This document shows, one piece after another, positions 8,602 through 17,289 of a DNA stretch of 64,000 nucleotides (the first letter of the stretch is position 1; each line of letters begins with the position of its first letter). The notes under the pieces are model-generated. The model was not told the DNA's origin, did no database searches, and saw only the letters and a list, made by a program, of their open reading frames with translations. This stretch comes from Paenibacillus_V sp046244365 (GTDB lineage Bacteria; Bacillota; Bacilli; Paenibacillales; NBRC-103111). The stretch lies in contig NZ_CP176395.1 in assembly GCF_046244365.1 (NCBI RefSeq), positions 5,704,001 to 5,768,000 of the forward strand, in the 5' to 3' direction. The position numbers and the translations under genes were made by a program.

Positions 8602-9603
8602 CTACTTCTTTCTGGCGACGATTGCCACCCAATCTAGTTCGTAATAGCGCTCTTCCACCGTCAAGCCGGCTGCCGTCAACGCATCTTCGACCAGCTGCTG
8701 CTTCGCTTTGATAATGCCTGAAGCAATGTAGGCGCCGCCTTGTTCAAGCGCTTGGTACACATCATCGACGAACAGGATAACGACTTCCGCTAAAATGTTG
8801 GCCACGACAACCTGGACAGGCAGCTTAACGCCGAGTTCGCCGCTTGGCTGATTCGGGACGCTTGTCTCCTCTTGCAGCAATCCGCCCGCACGAAGCGCTT
8901 GCAGCAAATCGCTTTCCACGACCGTAATGCTCGAATCCAGTCCGTTCAGCGTAGAATTTTCTTTGGCGCTCGAAACCGCAATCGGATCCAAGTCTAGCGC
9001 CAGCACATGCTTGGCCCCCAGCTTAGCAGCCGCAATGGACAGGATACCGGAGCCGGTGCCGACGTCGATGACGTAATCTCCGGGACGCACCACTTTTTCG
9101 AGCGTTTGCAGACAGAGCGATGTCGTCGCATGTGTGCCCGTGCCGAACGCCATGCCGGGATCCAGTTCGATTACAAGCTCCTCCGGCAGCGCTTCGTAAG
9201 GTTCCCATGTCGGCTTTATCGTAAGACGGTCCGTTATGCGGATCGGCTTGAAATAAGCTTTCCATGCATGCGCCCAATCGTCGTCGTCGACATCCTTGGT
9301 GTCGATTTCCGGATTCCCCGTATCGATGCCGTAATCGGCAAGCTCATCGATTCTTCTCTTCAGCTCGGCCGTCGCCTCCGCCATGTCCGAGCCGTCTGCG
9401 AAATAGCCTTTAATGACGGCTCTCCCTTCGAGAATATCGTTAAACGGCAAATCGAACCATTGTCCGAACGACGTATCGCGAGGCTTGTTAAGCGTTCCCG
9501 ATTCTTCGATCGAAACGCCGCCCGCTCCCAGCTCATGGATGAAATTTGAAATCATTTCGACCGCTTCTTCGGTCGTATATACCGTTAGTTCATGCCAGCG
9601 CAA
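8602..9603 (-). CDS. prmA: Ribosomal protein L11 methyltransferase PrmA (YqeT)
   Basis: The 333-residue enzyme trimethylates ribosomal protein L11. An N-terminal substrate-recognition domain (LRWHELTVYTTEEAVEMI) is followed by the SAM-binding DVGTGSGILSIAAAKLGA, the LDLDPIAVSSAKEN motif and VVANILAEV. The start is best placed at the TTG at 9603, because GGGAGTG precedes it and the product then begins MRWHEL as in related Paenibacillaceae proteins; upstream in-frame codons add 22 unconserved residues. An insert rich in Gly and Pro lies just before the VVANIL motif. It stands downstream of the dnaJ operon, as in Bacillus, with two small genes between. Confidence 0.93.
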   Translation of the reverse strand: MRWHELTVYTTEEAVEMISNFIHELGAGGVSIEESGTLNKPRDTSFGQWFDLPFNDILEGRAVIKGYFADGSDMAEATAELKRRIDELADYGIDTGNPEIDTKDVDDDDWAHAWKAYFKPIRITDRLTIKPTWEPYEALPEELVIELDPGMAFGTGTHATTSLCLQTLEKVVRPGDYVIDVGTGSGILSIAAAKLGAKHVLALDLDPIAVSSAKENSTLNGLDSSITVVESDLLQALRAGGLLQEETSVPNQPSGELGVKLPVQVVVANILAEVVILFVDDVYQALEQGGAYIASGIIKAKQQLVEDALTAAGLTVEERYYELDWVAIVARKK

Positions 9604-9715
9604 AATAAACACTCCCATTCTTCGTATCGACAAAGCCGTTCCAGCGCTTTGCAGGAAATCCCAACTCACACAAACCTTATTGTACTATACAAAAAACCGC
9701 AACAAAACGCAAAAC

Positions 9716-9758
9716 AAAAAGCAAAGCGGGATCCGGTCGAACCGGCCGCGCTTTGCTT
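9716..9758 (-). terminator. Intrinsic terminator after the 9784 gene
   Basis: AGCAAAGCG and CGCTTTGCT pair around a GC-rich loop and are followed on the minus strand by TTTTTG. It separates the conserved small gene at 9784 from prmA. Confidence 0.75.
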
Positions 9759-9783
9759 CTGGCGTCTATGTACGTTCCGTTTC

Positions 9784-10188
9784 TTACATCATCCCGCCGC
9801 CCTGTTCGATCAGCCGGCACGCCTTATCGAATATCGTTTCGTCCACGATTGCGGTCAACGCAATGTTTCTTGTCGCGTATGCGGAATTGCCCGCGCTTTC
9901 GTCGTCACGGCTTAGTAAATCCGTTCCTCCGCTCATGCCGCTGGCGTTCGGATCGGCGGATAGCAGGACGGCCGTATCCGGCAAAGAGAGCGAGGCGTCC
10001 GTCGTTAATCCAGGCAGTCCCGAAACGTATCCGGTTACCGGAAACATCCCTTCATAAGCGTGATCGATGGGAAATCCCTCGACACGGCCGACCTTCACTT
10101 CCGTTACCCTTAGGGCTGCAAGCTTAGCCGCAATCCCGGATGCCTCCTCCGGACTATGGAAATATGCCATAATCGCTTTTTCCGGCAT
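9784..10188 (-). CDS. Conserved-looking hypothetical protein
   Basis: The 134-residue soluble protein begins MPEKAIMAYFHSPEEASGIA and contains KLAALRVTEVKVGRVEGFP, a central low-complexity Ser/Asp region, and a C-terminal IVDETIFDKACRLIEQGGG ending in Met-Met. The alternating strand/helix pattern of the ends suggests a small alpha/beta fold of the ferredoxin-like type, interrupted by a flexible loop. I do not recognise the family. A strong GGAGGT SD lies at the right distance from the ATG and a terminator follows, so it is very probably a real gene. It sits between prmA and the yfhD-like gene downstream of dnaJ; a stress-related role is possible from position only. Confidence 0.75.
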   Translation of the reverse strand: MPEKAIMAYFHSPEEASGIAAKLAALRVTEVKVGRVEGFPIDHAYEGMFPVTGYVSGLPGLTTDASLSLPDTAVLLSADPNASGMSGGTDLLSRDDESAGNSAYATRNIALTAIVDETIFDKACRLIEQGGGMM

Positions 10189-10289
10189 ACGGCCGACCTC
10201 CTTAAACTTCTCTGCGGGAAAAGGATTTCATAACGGCAAGCCGTCAGGCTCTGCCGCTGTCTTTCCTGCAGGAAAGCTATTTTTGTCTC

Positions 10290-10466
10290 TTATTGTTCGG
10301 ACTGTTCGGATTGTCCCGCTTGGCGGTTGTTAGCCGCAGCAGCGCGTTCTGCCGCTTCGCGGTCGTCCGCGTCTGCGAAAGCTTCGGAGAATTCTACGTC
10401 CTCCGCTGCTCCGGTCGGCAGGTTACGGTTCGCTTGCTGTTGCTCGCGGTTATTGTTGTTTGCCAT
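10290..10466 (-). CDS. YfhD-like small acidic protein
   Basis: This 58-residue gene has a good SD (AAGGGAGG) and an ATG at 10466. The product begins MANNNNREQQQANRNLP, has the acidic core DVEFSEAFADADDREAAERAAAAN, and ends in polar residues (QSEQSEQ). The pattern of an Asn/Gln-rich head, an EFSxEFADxxDxEAxxRAxxA helix and a polar tail is that of the YfhD family of Bacillales, small proteins of unknown function found in spore formers. A perfect 16-bp palindrome, CTTTCCTGCAGGAAAG, lies just downstream at 10261-10276. Recognition is by pattern on a short protein, so certainty is moderate. Confidence 0.7.
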   Translation of the reverse strand: MANNNNREQQQANRNLPTGAAEDVEFSEAFADADDREAAERAAAANNRQAGQSEQSEQ

Positions 10467-10592
10467 TCCATTTCCCTCCCTTCGACAAGCTTGGCTTTTG
10501 ACGGCACCGTCTTATTATGCTTCGCTTACCGATTTCTATGCAAAAAAAAGAGCAGGAATCGCCGCAGCTTTTCCATGCTCCCTATTATTCGG

Positions 10593-11720
10593 TCAATCGC
10601 CCAAAAACGCTTTTTTCATCCGCTCGAACAGCGATTGATTCTGCTCGTGCGTATGCTCTCCGCCCAATCCCGAAAACTTGCGGAGCAGTTCTCTTTGCTC
10701 TTCGCTCAAGTTGGTCGGGGTGACGATGACTACCTTGACGTGTTGATCGCCTTGCCCATAGCCGCGCAGCTTGGGAACCCCTTTCCCTTTTAAGCGGAAA
10801 TACGTATCCGTTTGGGTTCCTGCAGGTATTTTCAGCTTCACCTTTTCGGTCAGCGTAGGAATTTCGATTTCGTCGCCAAGCGCTGCCTGAGCAAATGTAA
10901 GCGGCACTTCGCAGTAAATATCGTCGCCTTCGCGTTCGAAAAATTCATGCGATTTCACCCGGATTACGATGTACAAATCGCCCGGAGGACCGCCCTTCGC
11001 CCCTGACTCGCCTTCTCCGGAAACGCGAAGCTGCGCGCCGTCATCGACGCCGGCCGGCACTTTGACGTGAATTTTGCGCTGCTTTTTAATTTTGCCGTTG
11101 CCGTGGCATTCGCCGCATTTGTCTTTGACAATCTGGCCTTGACCGTTACAAGCGCTGCATACCCGCCGGTTGACGATCCGCCCGAAAGCCGTGTTCTGAA
11201 TGACTTCCTGCTGGCCGGAGCCTTTACAAACCGTACAGGTTTCCGGCTTCGTTCCCGGCTTCGCCCCGGATCCGTGACATCTGTCGCAGTTTTCCGTGCG
11301 CGGAATCGTAATGTCAAGCTCCTTGCCGAACACCGCTTCCTTGAATTCGATCGTCATGGAATATTGCAGGTCGCTGCCTCGCTGAGGCGCGTTCGGATTA
11401 CGCCGTCCGCCGCCTCCGCCGCCGAAGAACATATCGAAAATGTCGTTGAAGCCGCCGCCGAAATCGGCTCCGTTAAAGCCGCCTCCGCCCATGCCTTGGT
11501 TAGGATCGACATGGCCGAAACGGTCGTACGTGGCCCGCTTCTGATCGTCGTTCAGGACTTCATAAGCTTCTTGCACTTCCTTGAATTTCGCTTCCGCATC
11601 CGACGCCTTGTTGACGTCCGGATGATACTGGCGGGCCAGCTTCCGGTACGCTTTCTTCACATCTTCCCCCGAAGCGTCCTTGCCGACTCCCAACACCTCG
11701 TAATAATCGCGCTTGCTCAC
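10593..11720 (-). CDS. dnaJ: Chaperone DnaJ
   Basis: This is a full-length 375-residue Hsp40. The J domain has HPD at residues 33-35, which stimulates DnaK ATPase. A Gly/Phe-rich region (about 75-110) follows, then four zinc-binding CxxCxGxG repeats (CDRCHGSG, CTVCKGSG, CSACNGQG, CGECHGNG) and the C-terminal substrate-binding domains. The start is GTG with GGGGGTGG upstream. Unlike the tight hrcA-to-dnaK genes, it is separated from dnaK by 143 bases containing a terminator-like hairpin, so its expression may be lower than dnaK or partly independent. Confidence 0.97.
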   Translation of the reverse strand: MSKRDYYEVLGVGKDASGEDVKKAYRKLARQYHPDVNKASDAEAKFKEVQEAYEVLNDDQKRATYDRFGHVDPNQGMGGGGFNGADFGGGFNDIFDMFFGGGGGGRRNPNAPQRGSDLQYSMTIEFKEAVFGKELDITIPRTENCDRCHGSGAKPGTKPETCTVCKGSGQQEVIQNTAFGRIVNRRVCSACNGQGQIVKDKCGECHGNGKIKKQRKIHVKVPAGVDDGAQLRVSGEGESGAKGGPPGDLYIVIRVKSHEFFEREGDDIYCEVPLTFAQAALGDEIEIPTLTEKVKLKIPAGTQTDTYFRLKGKGVPKLRGYGQGDQHVKVVIVTPTNLSEEQRELLRKFSGLGGEHTHEQNQSLFERMKKAFLGD

Positions 11721-11775
11721 TTGTCCACCCCCGATAAAACAACCCTAAAGATACTTACCATGATTCGAACGAAAA

Positions 11776-11805
11776 GTCAAAGCCGGATTGCACACCGGCT
11801 TTGAC
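11776..11805 (-). terminator. Terminator or attenuator between dnaK and dnaJ
   Basis: GTCAAAGCCGG and CCGGCTTTGAC form a perfect 11-bp stem with an 8-base loop, followed on the minus strand by TTTTCGTT. It lies in the dnaK-dnaJ gap and could partly stop transcription or protect the dnaK 3' end. Confidence 0.7.
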
Positions 11806-11863
11806 TCTTCAGAAACCGCACCTCAAACAGCTTACCGTCAGTCTGTCCGTGCCGGTCTTCGAC

Positions 11864-13711
11864 TTACTTTTTGTTCTCGTCGACGACTTCGTAATCCGCG
11901 TCCACGACGTTCTCTTTACCGCGCGCTGCGCCCTCAGGCCCGCCTTCCGCTTGCCCTTCTTGCGCTTGCTGCTGCGCCGCCATTTGCTCATAGAGCTTCA
12001 TGGAAAGCTGCTGAACGATTTCGCTCAGCTCGTCGGTCGCTTTTTTAATCTCGTCGGCATCGCTGCCTTCCAGCGCTTTCTTGACCGCTTCTTTTGCGAC
12101 ATTCGCTTTTTCGACGTCCGCAGGATCGACTTTATCGCCAAGATCCTTGATCGTTTTGTCGGTCGTGTACACAAGCTGATCGGCCGAGTTGCGAAGCTCG
12201 ACGACTTCTTTACGCTTGCGGTCTTCCTCGGCATGAGATTCCGCGTCTTTCATCATGCGGTCCACTTCTTCGCTGCTAAGGCCGCTGGAAGAGGTGATCG
12301 TGATGTTTTGGCTTTTGCCTGTACCTTTATCGAGCGCGGTAACGTTAACGATACCGTTGGCGTCGATGTTGAACGTAACTTCGATTTGCGGTACGCCGCG
12401 CGGTGCAGGAGGAATATCTCCCAGCATAAACCGGCCCAGCGTTTTGTTATCGGACGCCATCGAGCGCTCGCCTTGCAGCACGTGAATTTCCACGCTTGTT
12501 TGCATGTCGGCGTAAGTGCTGTAGACTTGCGATTTGCTTGTCGGAATCGTCGTGTTGCGATCGATCATTTTGGTAAACACGCCGCCGGCCGTTTCGATAC
12601 CAAGGGACAATGGCGTAACGTCGAGAAGAACGACGTCTTTCACGTCTCCGGTCAGAACGCCCGCTTGAACGGCTGCACCGAGGGCAACCACTTCATCCGG
12701 GTTAACGCCTTTGTGCGGTTCTTTGCCGATCAGCTTCTTGATGGCTTCTTGAACGGCAGGAATACGAGTCGATCCGCCGACAAGAATGACCTTGTCGATG
12801 TCGTTAGGCGACAGTCCGGCGTCGGACAGCGCTTGACGAGTAGGCGAAAGCGTGCGTTCTACAAGGTTCGCGGAAAGCTCCTCGAATTTGGCGCGCGTCA
12901 GATTCATCTCCAAATGCTGAGGCACTCCGTCGACCATCGTGATGAACGGAAGCGAAATCGTCGACGTCAGAACGCCGGACAGCTCTTTTTTCGCTTTTTC
13001 CGCTGCGTCTTTCAAACGCTGTACGGCGCCTTTATCTTTGGAAAGATCGATGCCGTGTTCTTTTTTGAATTCGGCAGCCAAGTAATCGATAATCACTTGG
13101 TCAAAATCGTCGCCGCCGAGGTGGTTGTCGCCGCTTGTCGCCACAACTTGGAACGTGCCGTCGCCAAGGTCGAGGATCGAAACGTCGAACGTACCGCCGC
13201 CAAGGTCGAATACGAGAACGGTCTCTTCTTTTTTGTCGTCCAAACCGTAAGCAAGCGCTGCAGCCGTAGGCTCGTTGACGATACGCAGCACTTCGAGGCC
13301 TGCGATTTTGCCTGCATCCTTCGTCGCTTGACGCTGGCTGTCGTTAAAGTAAGCGGGAACCGTAATAACCGCTTGCGTAACGGTCGAACCGAGGTATGCT
13401 TCGGCATCGGATTTCAGCTTTTGCAGAATCATTGCGGAAATTTCTTGCGGCGAATAATCTTTGCCGTCGATCGTTTCCTTGTGATTCGTTCCCATATGAC
13501 GTTTGATCGAGCTGATCGTACGGTCGGGGTTCGTGATCGCTTGGCGTTTGGCGGATTCGCCGGTAATGCGCTCGCCGTCTTTCTTAAAGCCGACTACGGA
13601 TGGCGTTGTGCGGTTTCCTTCGGGATTCGGAATGACGACGGCTTCGCCGCCTTCCATAACCGCTACGCAGGAGTTGGTCGTTCCCAAGTCAATACCAATA
13701 ACTTTACTCAT
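11864..13711 (-). CDS. dnaK: Chaperone DnaK (Hsp70)
   Basis: The 615-residue Hsp70 has the N-terminal nucleotide-binding domain beginning MSKVIGIDLGTTNSCVAV, the phosphate loops LVFDLGGGTFDVS and ILVGGSTRIPAVQ, the linker DVVLLDVTPLSLGIE, and a lid ending DADYEVVDENKK. It lacks the roughly 24-residue insert of Gram-negative DnaK in the N-terminal domain (AYGLDDKKEE is direct), as in Gram-positive bacteria. AGGGAGG precedes the ATG. It is the third chaperone-related gene of the CIRCE-controlled operon. A very long reading frame on the opposite strand is a codon-use artefact. Confidence 0.98.
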   Translation of the reverse strand: MSKVIGIDLGTTNSCVAVMEGGEAVVIPNPEGNRTTPSVVGFKKDGERITGESAKRQAITNPDRTISSIKRHMGTNHKETIDGKDYSPQEISAMILQKLKSDAEAYLGSTVTQAVITVPAYFNDSQRQATKDAGKIAGLEVLRIVNEPTAAALAYGLDDKKEETVLVFDLGGGTFDVSILDLGDGTFQVVATSGDNHLGGDDFDQVIIDYLAAEFKKEHGIDLSKDKGAVQRLKDAAEKAKKELSGVLTSTISLPFITMVDGVPQHLEMNLTRAKFEELSANLVERTLSPTRQALSDAGLSPNDIDKVILVGGSTRIPAVQEAIKKLIGKEPHKGVNPDEVVALGAAVQAGVLTGDVKDVVLLDVTPLSLGIETAGGVFTKMIDRNTTIPTSKSQVYSTYADMQTSVEIHVLQGERSMASDNKTLGRFMLGDIPPAPRGVPQIEVTFNIDANGIVNVTALDKGTGKSQNITITSSSGLSSEEVDRMMKDAESHAEEDRKRKEVVELRNSADQLVYTTDKTIKDLGDKVDPADVEKANVAKEAVKKALEGSDADEIKKATDELSEIVQQLSMKLYEQMAAQQQAQEGQAEGGPEGAARGKENVVDADYEVVDENKK

Positions 13712-13767
13712 AATCGTGGTTAACCTCCCTGATTGGGCTTGATTATTTGTTTTGGAGCTTTTGCGGA

Positions 13768-14370
13768 TTATCCTTTAGTGCTGACTTTGACCATAGACGG
13801 CCTAAGCACTTTTTCTTTCAGCATGTAGCCTTTTTGCATTTCTTCGACGACGGTGCCGTCTTCATGCTCGTCGGATTCCACCTGCATGATCGCTTGGTGC
13901 AGCTCCGGGTTAAACGGCTGTCCGACCGCTTCGATCGGCGTAAGCCCTTCCTGGACGAGAACCTGATCGAGCTGCCTGAACGTCATCTCGATCCCTTTGA
14001 CGAGCGAGGCGAAATCCTGCGATTCTTTTGTTGTCGAAATCGCGCGTTCAAAATTATCTACGACGGGAAGCAGCTGCTCGATCAGCTTCATAGAAGCGTA
14101 TTTCGCAAAGTCTTCCTTCTCCAGTCTGGAACGGCGGCGGAAATTATCAAAATCGGCTTGCGTACGCAAATACCGTTGATAATGCTCGTCAGCCTGCTTG
14201 CGCAGTTCATCTAGCGGATCGCTCTGATCGGCTTCGCCGGAATCGGCGGAGCCTGCTTCGGAAGCGGCTTCGGGCTCGGAAGCGTCATATGTAGTGCTTT
14301 CCGATTCGCCGGCAGCCGTATCAACGGATTCCTCCGTTATCGTTTGATCGTTTTTATCCTGTTCTTTCAA
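13768..14370 (-). CDS. grpE: Nucleotide exchange factor GrpE
   Basis: The 200-residue protein has an acidic, low-complexity N terminus (about residues 1-50), a long coiled-coil helix (EHYQRYLRTQADFDNFRRRS), and the beta-domain with the conserved GIEMTFRQLDQVLVQEGL and FNPELHQAIMQVE motifs. It releases ADP from DnaK. The start appears to be a TTG eight bases after a consensus AAGGAGGTGA. It lies between the group III chaperonin gene and dnaK. Confidence 0.96.
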   Translation of the reverse strand: MKEQDKNDQTITEESVDTAAGESESTTYDASEPEAASEAGSADSGEADQSDPLDELRKQADEHYQRYLRTQADFDNFRRRSRLEKEDFAKYASMKLIEQLLPVVDNFERAISTTKESQDFASLVKGIEMTFRQLDQVLVQEGLTPIEAVGQPFNPELHQAIMQVESDEHEDGTVVEEMQKGYMLKEKVLRPSMVKVSTKG

Positions 14371-14397
14371 GATATGTTCACCTCCTTAATAAGGCTC

Positions 14398-15936
14398 TTA
14401 CCCATCATGATTCGTTTTCATTTTTACCACGGTTTGAATGCGAAGCACCGCTCCCGCCACTTCGCCTGCCGCTTGCAGCGCATGCAGCTTGACGATGGAA
14501 GGATCGACGATCCCCGCTTTCTCGCAATCGATAAGCTTGCCGGTATCGCAATCGATGCCGATGGAATCGATCCCCTCCGCGAGTTGAGCCGCCCGCGCTT
14601 CCTCCACCTTCTCAAGCGGATTGAAGCCGGCATTCGTCACGATTTGCGAAAACGGCTTGCGCAAAGCCTGAGCCGCCGCTTCCATGCCGAAGCCTTCCAT
14701 TCCGGTAACCGCTTCGCGGCGGCGCTCCAGCTCGCGGGAGAGCGCAAGCTCGATCGTACCGCCTCCCGGTACATAACCGCTTTGGAAGGCAGCCTGTACG
14801 GCCGCCGCCGCATCTTTCGCGATGCGCAGCTTCTCGCCTGCCACATCCTTCGTGCGCGCGGTCACGATCGCGGTTACGAAGCTTCTGCCGCTGCCGCCGG
14901 AGAGCCGGACTTGTCCGAGCGTTTCATCGTACCGGATATGGCGGATCTGACCGAGCGATGCCGCAAGTTCGTCGGCTGGCTTCTTCAGCGCGGAACGCCG
15001 CAGCGGCTTCGCTTCGGCCATCTCGCATAGCCTCTGCAGGTCTCTTCCGGCGACGCGCTGCAGCAGCATGATGCCGTTATCTTCGCAAAACTGCTCGGCT
15101 TCCGGATCCGCTCCCCGTTCGATCGCGACGAGCGCGACCTTCAGCGCAGCAAGCTTTTGCAAATGCAGGAGAAACTGCTTTTTTTGCTCCATATGCGCTT
15201 TAAATCCGGACTCGGTTACCAGTGCTTCCTCATCCAGCTGTTCCGGCTCGAGCGCATCGACCAGTACGATGACGGCGCCAGAACGCTCTGCCGAATCCCG
15301 GTAAGGCGGCGAAAGCTTTTTGTTGATCAGGATGCCCGGCCATACTTCATTCGCTCCGTTCGAAGCGGACGTGAACGTTTCGGCCAAGCGGAAGGTCTCG
15401 CTGCGAAGCTGCCGCTCGCCGACCTGACTGGCCGCCTCCAAGACGAGCGCCGCAATGTCCTCGTGCTCGCGGCCGGCAATATAGGCGATGCGGCGAAGCA
15501 TCGGATCGTCGAGACTCGCAATGCTTCGCGTCCGCTCCGACAAGCTCGCTACGGCAACGCGCACGGCTTCTTGAATCCCCTGCGCGACCTTAGCGGGAGG
15601 CACGCCCCGCAATACCTGGGCCACGCCTTCCTGGACGAGCGCCCCGGCAATGACGGTGGCGGTCGTCGTGCCGTCTCCGACTCTTTCCTGCTGGGCGCGC
15701 GCGACCTGAATCACCAGCCGGGCCGCAGGATGCGAAGCGTCCATTTTTTCCAAAATCGTGACGCCGTCATTCGTGATGAGCACATCGCCTTGGCTGCCGA
15801 CGAGCATCGTATCGAGCCCCTTCGGACCTAACGTGCCTTCCACCGCCGAACAGATCGCGCGGACAGCGCCGGCATTGTTCTGCAGCGTGGCGAACCGTTC
15901 TTCCCCCTCTTGAGGGGACTGCTTCGGTTGACTCAT
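14398..15936 (-). CDS. Group III (archaeal thermosome/CCT-type) chaperonin
   Basis: The 512-residue chaperonin is not GroEL. The N-terminal equatorial domain reads GTLGPKGLDTMLV (35-47), NDGVTILEKMDASHPAARL (56-73) and VGDGTTTATV (86-95), the ATP-binding motifs of thermosomes and CCT, where GroEL has EDGTTTATV and a different flank. The C-terminal half has YVPGGGTIELALSREL and ends DPSIVKLHALQAAGEVAGAVLRI, the archaeal-type C-terminal equatorial pattern, without a GGM tail. No GroES-type partner gene is nearby, consistent with a built-in lid. GGAAGG precedes the ATG. It sits between hrcA and grpE, so it should be induced by heat with DnaK. Such chaperonins are known from a limited set of bacteria, mostly Firmicutes such as Carboxydothermus. 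Confidence 0.93.
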   Translation of the reverse strand: MSQPKQSPQEGEERFATLQNNAGAVRAICSAVEGTLGPKGLDTMLVGSQGDVLITNDGVTILEKMDASHPAARLVIQVARAQQERVGDGTTTATVIAGALVQEGVAQVLRGVPPAKVAQGIQEAVRVAVASLSERTRSIASLDDPMLRRIAYIAGREHEDIAALVLEAASQVGERQLRSETFRLAETFTSASNGANEVWPGILINKKLSPPYRDSAERSGAVIVLVDALEPEQLDEEALVTESGFKAHMEQKKQFLLHLQKLAALKVALVAIERGADPEAEQFCEDNGIMLLQRVAGRDLQRLCEMAEAKPLRRSALKKPADELAASLGQIRHIRYDETLGQVRLSGGSGRSFVTAIVTARTKDVAGEKLRIAKDAAAAVQAAFQSGYVPGGGTIELALSRELERRREAVTGMEGFGMEAAAQALRKPFSQIVTNAGFNPLEKVEEARAAQLAEGIDSIGIDCDTGKLIDCEKAGIVDPSIVKLHALQAAGEVAGAVLRIQTVVKMKTNHDG

Positions 15937-15963
15937 CCTGGGCCTTCCTTTCTGCGCGCTCGC

Positions 15964-16995
15964 TTACTTATACCACCGCGACAAGATGGTTGCCATATCG
16001 ACCGATAAGCGGTCAAGCAGATGAATCACCTTGCCGTATTCCATTCGGGTCGGGCCAAGTATGCCTATCGTTCCGAGCGGGTGTCCGTCCAACGAATAGG
16101 TTGCCGTGATCAAGCTGCAATTATTGATTGCCGCCAGGCTGTTTTCGCTGCCAATCCGCACTTGAATGCCTTCGGTAGCCGACGAAATGAGCTTCATCAG
16201 CTTCGGCGTTTCATCTAGCAGATCGAGCAGCTCCTTGACCTTGTCGACGTCTTTGAATTCCGGCTGCGTCAGCATATTCGTGGCTCCGCTGAGGAATACT
16301 CGGTCGCTCTGATCGCTCTCGAACACGCCTTCGAGCATCCGCATCAACTCTTCGTAGCCGTTCACATGCTTGCCGAGCTCCGTGCCGATCTCGTTGTACA
16401 GCTTCGTCCGGAAATGCGCGAGCGGGACGTTCAAAAGCTTCGAGTTCAGCAGATTGACAGCCTTCTCGATCTCGGACATCGGTATGCCTTCGGGAATCGT
16501 GACCATCTTGTTTTCCACATGGCCGGTGCTCGTCACGATAATCGCGACGGCGGTCTGCTCGTTGATCGGCACGATTTGCAGCCGTTTCAGCGTGGTGCTG
16601 AACACTTCCGGTCCGAGTACGATCGACGTATAATTCGTTAACCCGGAAAGCATAAGCGCAACCTGCTGGAACACCTGCTCGAGCTGCTGCAGCTTCTCCG
16701 CAAAAAACATTTTCATGACGTTCAATTCCGGCCCCGTCCCGGACACCGCGCCATAGTTGACCAGATGATCCACATAGTAACGATACCCTTTGTTGGAGGG
16801 GATGCGGCCGGCGGACGTATGAGGCTGCTCCAGAAAGCCGAGCTCTTCGAGATCGGACATCTCGTTACGAATCGTGGCAGGACTGAACGCAACGTCGCCG
16901 CGCTTCGAAATGCTGCGCGAGCCGACCGGCTCGGCAGAACGTATATAATCGTCAACGATGGCATGAAGGATCATCTTTTGGCGTTCGGACAACAT
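15964..16995 (-). CDS. hrcA: Heat-inducible transcription repressor HrcA
   Basis: The 343-residue repressor has the N-terminal winged helix (MLSERQKMILHAIVDDYIRS, SRSISKRG, SPATIRNEMSDLEELGFLEQPHTSAGRIPS), the conserved SAGRIPSNKGYRYYVD, and the C-terminal GAF-like domain ending GPTRMEYGKVIHLLDRL. It binds the CIRCE operator found immediately upstream at 17090-17116, which closes an autoregulatory loop. I chose the ATG at 16995, with AGGGGTG seven bases upstream; an in-frame GTG nine bases earlier is inside the SD. It is the first gene of hrcA-chaperonin-grpE-dnaK-(dnaJ). Confidence 0.97.
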   Translation of the reverse strand: MLSERQKMILHAIVDDYIRSAEPVGSRSISKRGDVAFSPATIRNEMSDLEELGFLEQPHTSAGRIPSNKGYRYYVDHLVNYGAVSGTGPELNVMKMFFAEKLQQLEQVFQQVALMLSGLTNYTSIVLGPEVFSTTLKRLQIVPINEQTAVAIIVTSTGHVENKMVTIPEGIPMSEIEKAVNLLNSKLLNVPLAHFRTKLYNEIGTELGKHVNGYEELMRMLEGVFESDQSDRVFLSGATNMLTQPEFKDVDKVKELLDLLDETPKLMKLISSATEGIQVRIGSENSLAAINNCSLITATYSLDGHPLGTIGILGPTRMEYGKVIHLLDRLSVDMATILSRWYK

Positions 16996-17089
16996 GCGTT
17001 TCACCCCTTCTGCACCATTCGTAGAGCTTTATAGAAACAATGTCTTCTTCTCTATAAGTAGCCGTACATGGTTCAAATCGATCCTATCG

Positions 17090-17116
17090 TTAGCACTCGT
17101 TATCGATGAGTGCTAA
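17090..17116 (-). promoter_or_regulatory. CIRCE operator
   Basis: This is a perfect consensus CIRCE: TTAGCACTC, nine bases, GAGTGCTAA. It lies between the -10 box and hrcA, in the position used by HrcA to repress class I heat-shock operons. No second CIRCE was seen in the window, so dnaJ has no operator of its own. Confidence 0.97.
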
Positions 17117-17127
17117 TCGATATTTCA

Positions 17128-17156
17128 AAAATACCAAACTGCAGCGCCACTGTCAA
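17128..17156 (-). promoter_or_regulatory. Sigma-A promoter of the hrcA operon
   Basis: On the minus strand TTGACA (17156-17151) and TATTTT (17133-17128) are 17 bases apart. The expected start site falls at or just before CIRCE. Confidence 0.85.
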
Positions 17157-17216
17157 GCCGAAGCTAGTTATTTTGGCGCAAATTAGGCGATTTTCGTCAC
17201 TGCCCGTTCCAAACGC

Positions 17217-17275
17217 AAAAAGAGGACGACTCCGCTTCTCACCGAATGTGAAAAGCAGGCGATCCTCTTGGGGCC
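17217..17275 (-). terminator. Terminator after the GNAT gene
   Basis: AAGAGGA and TCCTCTT, with imperfect extension toward the loop, form a long hairpin followed by TTTTTG on the minus strand. It lies just after the stop at 17290 and insulates the hrcA promoter. Confidence 0.65.
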
Positions 17276-17289
17276 GATTGGGAGCAGGC

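Noticed and set aside
11801..13723. A 640-codon open frame on the plus strand opposite dnaK.
   Set aside because: It is the mirror of dnaK codon use, with no SD and no recognisable domain. Antisense frames of dnaK are a known artefact.
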